Shown: positions 30,313-32,006 of the stretch, piece by piece
How the letters are laid out: every line of letters starts with the position of its first letter
How positions within the stretch are numbered: position 1 is the first letter of the stretch
Source: JAHDFB01 sp965658745
GTDB lineage: Bacteria; Bacteroidota; Bacteroidia; Chitinophagales; Saprospiraceae
Assembly (NCBI GenBank): GCA_965658745.1
Contig: CBFHTK010000018.1
Span: 1-32,006, forward strand
DNA length: 32,006 nucleotides
Direction: 5' to 3'
Position numbers and translations under genes: made by a program
Notes under the pieces: model-generated
Databases searched by the model: none
What the model saw: only the letters and a program-made list of their open reading frames with translations
Told to the model about the DNA's origin: nothing

Positions 30313-31779
30313 ATGAAGGTTTTACTAACAGGTGCTACGGGATATATTGGTAGACGTTTAATTCCAGTATTAATAAGTCAAGGGCATTCTGTTGTCTGTG
30401 CCTTAAGAGATGCAGAACGTTTGTCACTCAATCAATCTGAAGTAGAATCCGGTAAAGTAAGTTTGATCGAATGCGACCTACTTCTTCCTCATACACTTTC
30501 AAGTCTTCCGAAAGATATTGACTTTGCATACTACCTTGTACACTCCATGTCAAGTTCTGCTGAACAATTTGATTCTATGGAGCGAAAAATGGCTACTAAT
30601 TTCAGAAATTATTTGGATACGACGAGTTGCAAGCAGTGCATTTACCTAAGTGGTATAGCAAATGATGAAGCTTTATCTTTACATTTATTATCAAGACTTG
30701 AAACGGAGAAAATCTTAAGAACCTCGGTTGTGCCATTGACCGTATTAAGAGCGGCAATTATCATAGGTTCGGGAAGTGCTAGCTTTGAAATAATTAGGGA
30801 TTTAGTCGAAAAGCTGCCAGTTATGATTGCGCCAAAATGGCTTAAAACTCGCTGCCAACCTATTGCCATTCGTGACGTATTGACCTACCTTAGTAGTGTA
30901 TTAGATTGCGAACAGACCTATGGGAAAACCTATGATATTGGAGGACCTGAAATTCTTACTTATAAGGAAATGCTTCTTGGTTATGCTAAGCAAAGGGGCT
31001 TCAAAAGATGGATTATTTCAGTTCCATTTGTCTCACCAAAGCTTTCTTCTTACTGGCTCTATTTTGTTACCTCGACGTCGTACTCGCTCGCTTCAAGTTT
31101 AGTTAGCAGTATGAAAAATGAAGTTATAGCTAGACCAAACAACCTAGGTAAACTGGTAAAGACAGACAATTTGAGTTATGAAGAATCTCTTGAGTTGGCA
31201 TTAGGGCGAATCAAACAAAATTCGGTTATATCCTCGTGGAAAGATGCTCTTAGTAGCGGTAAGATTACCCCGCACGTAATGAGATATATCGAAGTACCTG
31301 AAGAAGCTGTTTATACTGATTTACGATCCTATAATTTTGATACAGTACAACTTGAACAAGTTTTGCACAATATGTGGTCAATTGGTGGGGCGAAAGGATG
31401 GTATTGGGGAACTTGGCTTTGGAAGATTCGCGGGTTTTTAGATAAATTGACAGGTGGAGTAGGTCTTCGAAGAGGTCGAAGAAGCCAGTATGATTTAGTG
31501 CCTGGAGATCCGTTGGATTTTTGGAGAGTACTAGTGGCAGATGTAGATCAGAGAAGAATACTACTTTATGCCGAAATGAAACTCCCAGGAGATGCTTGGC
31601 TAGAGTTCAATGTGGATAAGATCAACGAAAATCAATACAGCTTTGTACAGAAAGCCACCTTCAGGCCGAAAGGACTTTTAGGTAGATTGTATTGGTGGAT
31701 GGTTTATCCACTTCATTTTTTAGTCTTTCCCGGGATGGCAAAAGGAATAATCAATGAACCCATGAAGGTTTCTACTTGA
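30313..31779 (+). CDS. NAD(P)-binding SDR with C-terminal DUF2867 domain
   Basis: A 488-residue protein in two parts. Residues 1-290 are an atypical/extended SDR (NmrA/YbjT-like) with the dinucleotide loop TGATGYIGRR (6-15), D-L-L at the end of strand 3, Y-Y-L-V-H-S-M and Y-L-S-G-I, then a TVLRAAIIIGSGSASFEIIRDL segment and D-V-L-T-Y-L. Residues about 310-480 are DUF2867 (Y-x-D-L-R-S-Y-N-F-D, IGGAKGWYWGTWLWKIRGFLDKLTGGVGLRRGRR, LVPGDPLDFWRV, FRPKGLLGRLYWWMVYPLHFLVFPGM). This fusion is common in bacteria and is annotated as an SDR-family oxidoreductase. The substrate is unknown. The hydrophobic end may touch the membrane. Confidence 0.9.
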   Translation: MKVLLTGATGYIGRRLIPVLISQGHSVVCALRDAERLSLNQSEVESGKVSLIECDLLLPHTLSSLPKDIDFAYYLVHSMSSSAEQFDSMERKMATNFRNYLDTTSCKQCIYLSGIANDEALSLHLLSRLETEKILRTSVVPLTVLRAAIIIGSGSASFEIIRDLVEKLPVMIAPKWLKTRCQPIAIRDVLTYLSSVLDCEQTYGKTYDIGGPEILTYKEMLLGYAKQRGFKRWIISVPFVSPKLSSYWLYFVTSTSYSLASSLVSSMKNEVIARPNNLGKLVKTDNLSYEESLELALGRIKQNSVISSWKDALSSGKITPHVMRYIEVPEEAVYTDLRSYNFDTVQLEQVLHNMWSIGGAKGWYWGTWLWKIRGFLDKLTGGVGLRRGRRSQYDLVPGDPLDFWRVLVADVDQRRILLYAEMKLPGDAWLEFNVDKINENQYSFVQKATFRPKGLLGRLYWWMVYPLHFLVFPGMAKGIINEPMKVST

Positions 31780-32006
31780 GTATTGTTTCGTTTTTTATCA
31801 GCGCTTATCCTTCAAAACTAGATAAATCTCTTTTTTCTTGCTCTACACTTCTAAGCAAACAGTGATTAGTGTTGTCAATTACTGATACGTAATTTAGGTA
31901 CACAAAGGAGAGCCTAGAACCTAGAAGTCTAACCAAAAGTACGAATCCGAAACTAACTCTAAAGCACAGACTAAACTGAAAGTCTATCGAAGAACTTATT
32001 TTATGA
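31780..32006. other. Gene-free tail of the window
   Basis: No coding frame or RNA gene is seen in the last 227 bases. A short direct repeat, CCTAGAA at 31912-31925, is the only pattern noticed. The region may hold the promoter of a gene beyond the window. Confidence 0.4.

Noticed and set aside
1..32006. tRNA, rRNA or riboswitch genes
   Set aside because: No TTCGAATC-type T-loop with matching stems, no rRNA-like blocks, and no recognisable riboswitch core were seen in the gaps examined.

Overview
The window looks like chromosomal DNA of a low-GC member of the Bacteroidota. The evidence is a SusC/SusD pair, a protein ending in a type IX secretion (T9SS) sorting domain, several lipoprotein signal peptides, FtsE and IlvE of Bacteroidota type, and TAnnTTTG-type -7 promoter elements ahead of many genes. 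A Saprospiria/Cytophagia-like origin is a guess from general character. No rRNA, tRNA, CRISPR array, complete IS element or phage gene was found.

Layout. 1-2.5 kb: the 3' end of a diheme cytochrome c gene, an integron attC-like hairpin, a small secreted NTF2-like protein, a REP-like intergenic element, and a Rieske non-heme iron oxygenase of the carnitine/choline oxygenase type. 2.7-7.5 kb: a lipoprotein beta-carbonic anhydrase, a small four-helix membrane protein, a decayed membrane-protein gene, a small lipoprotein whose start may be frameshifted, a DEAH-box SF2 helicase and a 72-residue unknown. 7.5-12.8 kb: metabolic and envelope genes, namely a methyltransferase coupled to a TauE/SafE exporter, a PcaF-like thiolase, a family 2 glycosyltransferase and ilvE. 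12.8-20.1 kb: a short protein that may be a divergent HolD (DNA polymerase III psi), an in-frame fusion of RdgB/HAM1 dITPase with a mercaptopyruvate sulfurtransferase, a lipoprotein YyaL/DUF255 thioredoxin-like protein, RluF, FtsE, a START-domain protein and a HAD phosphatase.

20.1-29.0 kb holds a tandem pair of signal-peptide-bearing Tic20/DUF4870-like membrane proteins, then a glycan-capture locus. A T9SS-exported protein made of five SusE/SusF-type modules is transcribed away from a SusC-SusD pair. The SusD is unusually long because two further SusE-type modules are inserted into its C-terminal half, and no stand-alone susE/susF gene is present. The likely job is surface capture and import of an oligosaccharide, probably an alpha-glucan by analogy with sus, but no glycoside hydrolase or regulator lies in the window to prove the substrate. 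29.1-31.8 kb: a YkuK-like RNase H-fold protein, a DUF1569/DinB-like protein and an SDR-DUF2867 fusion.

The most interesting observations are the redistribution of SusE modules into SusD and a T9SS protein, the RdgB-sulfurtransferase fusion, the solitary attC-like site, the HolD-like candidate and the likely leaderless methyltransferase mRNA.
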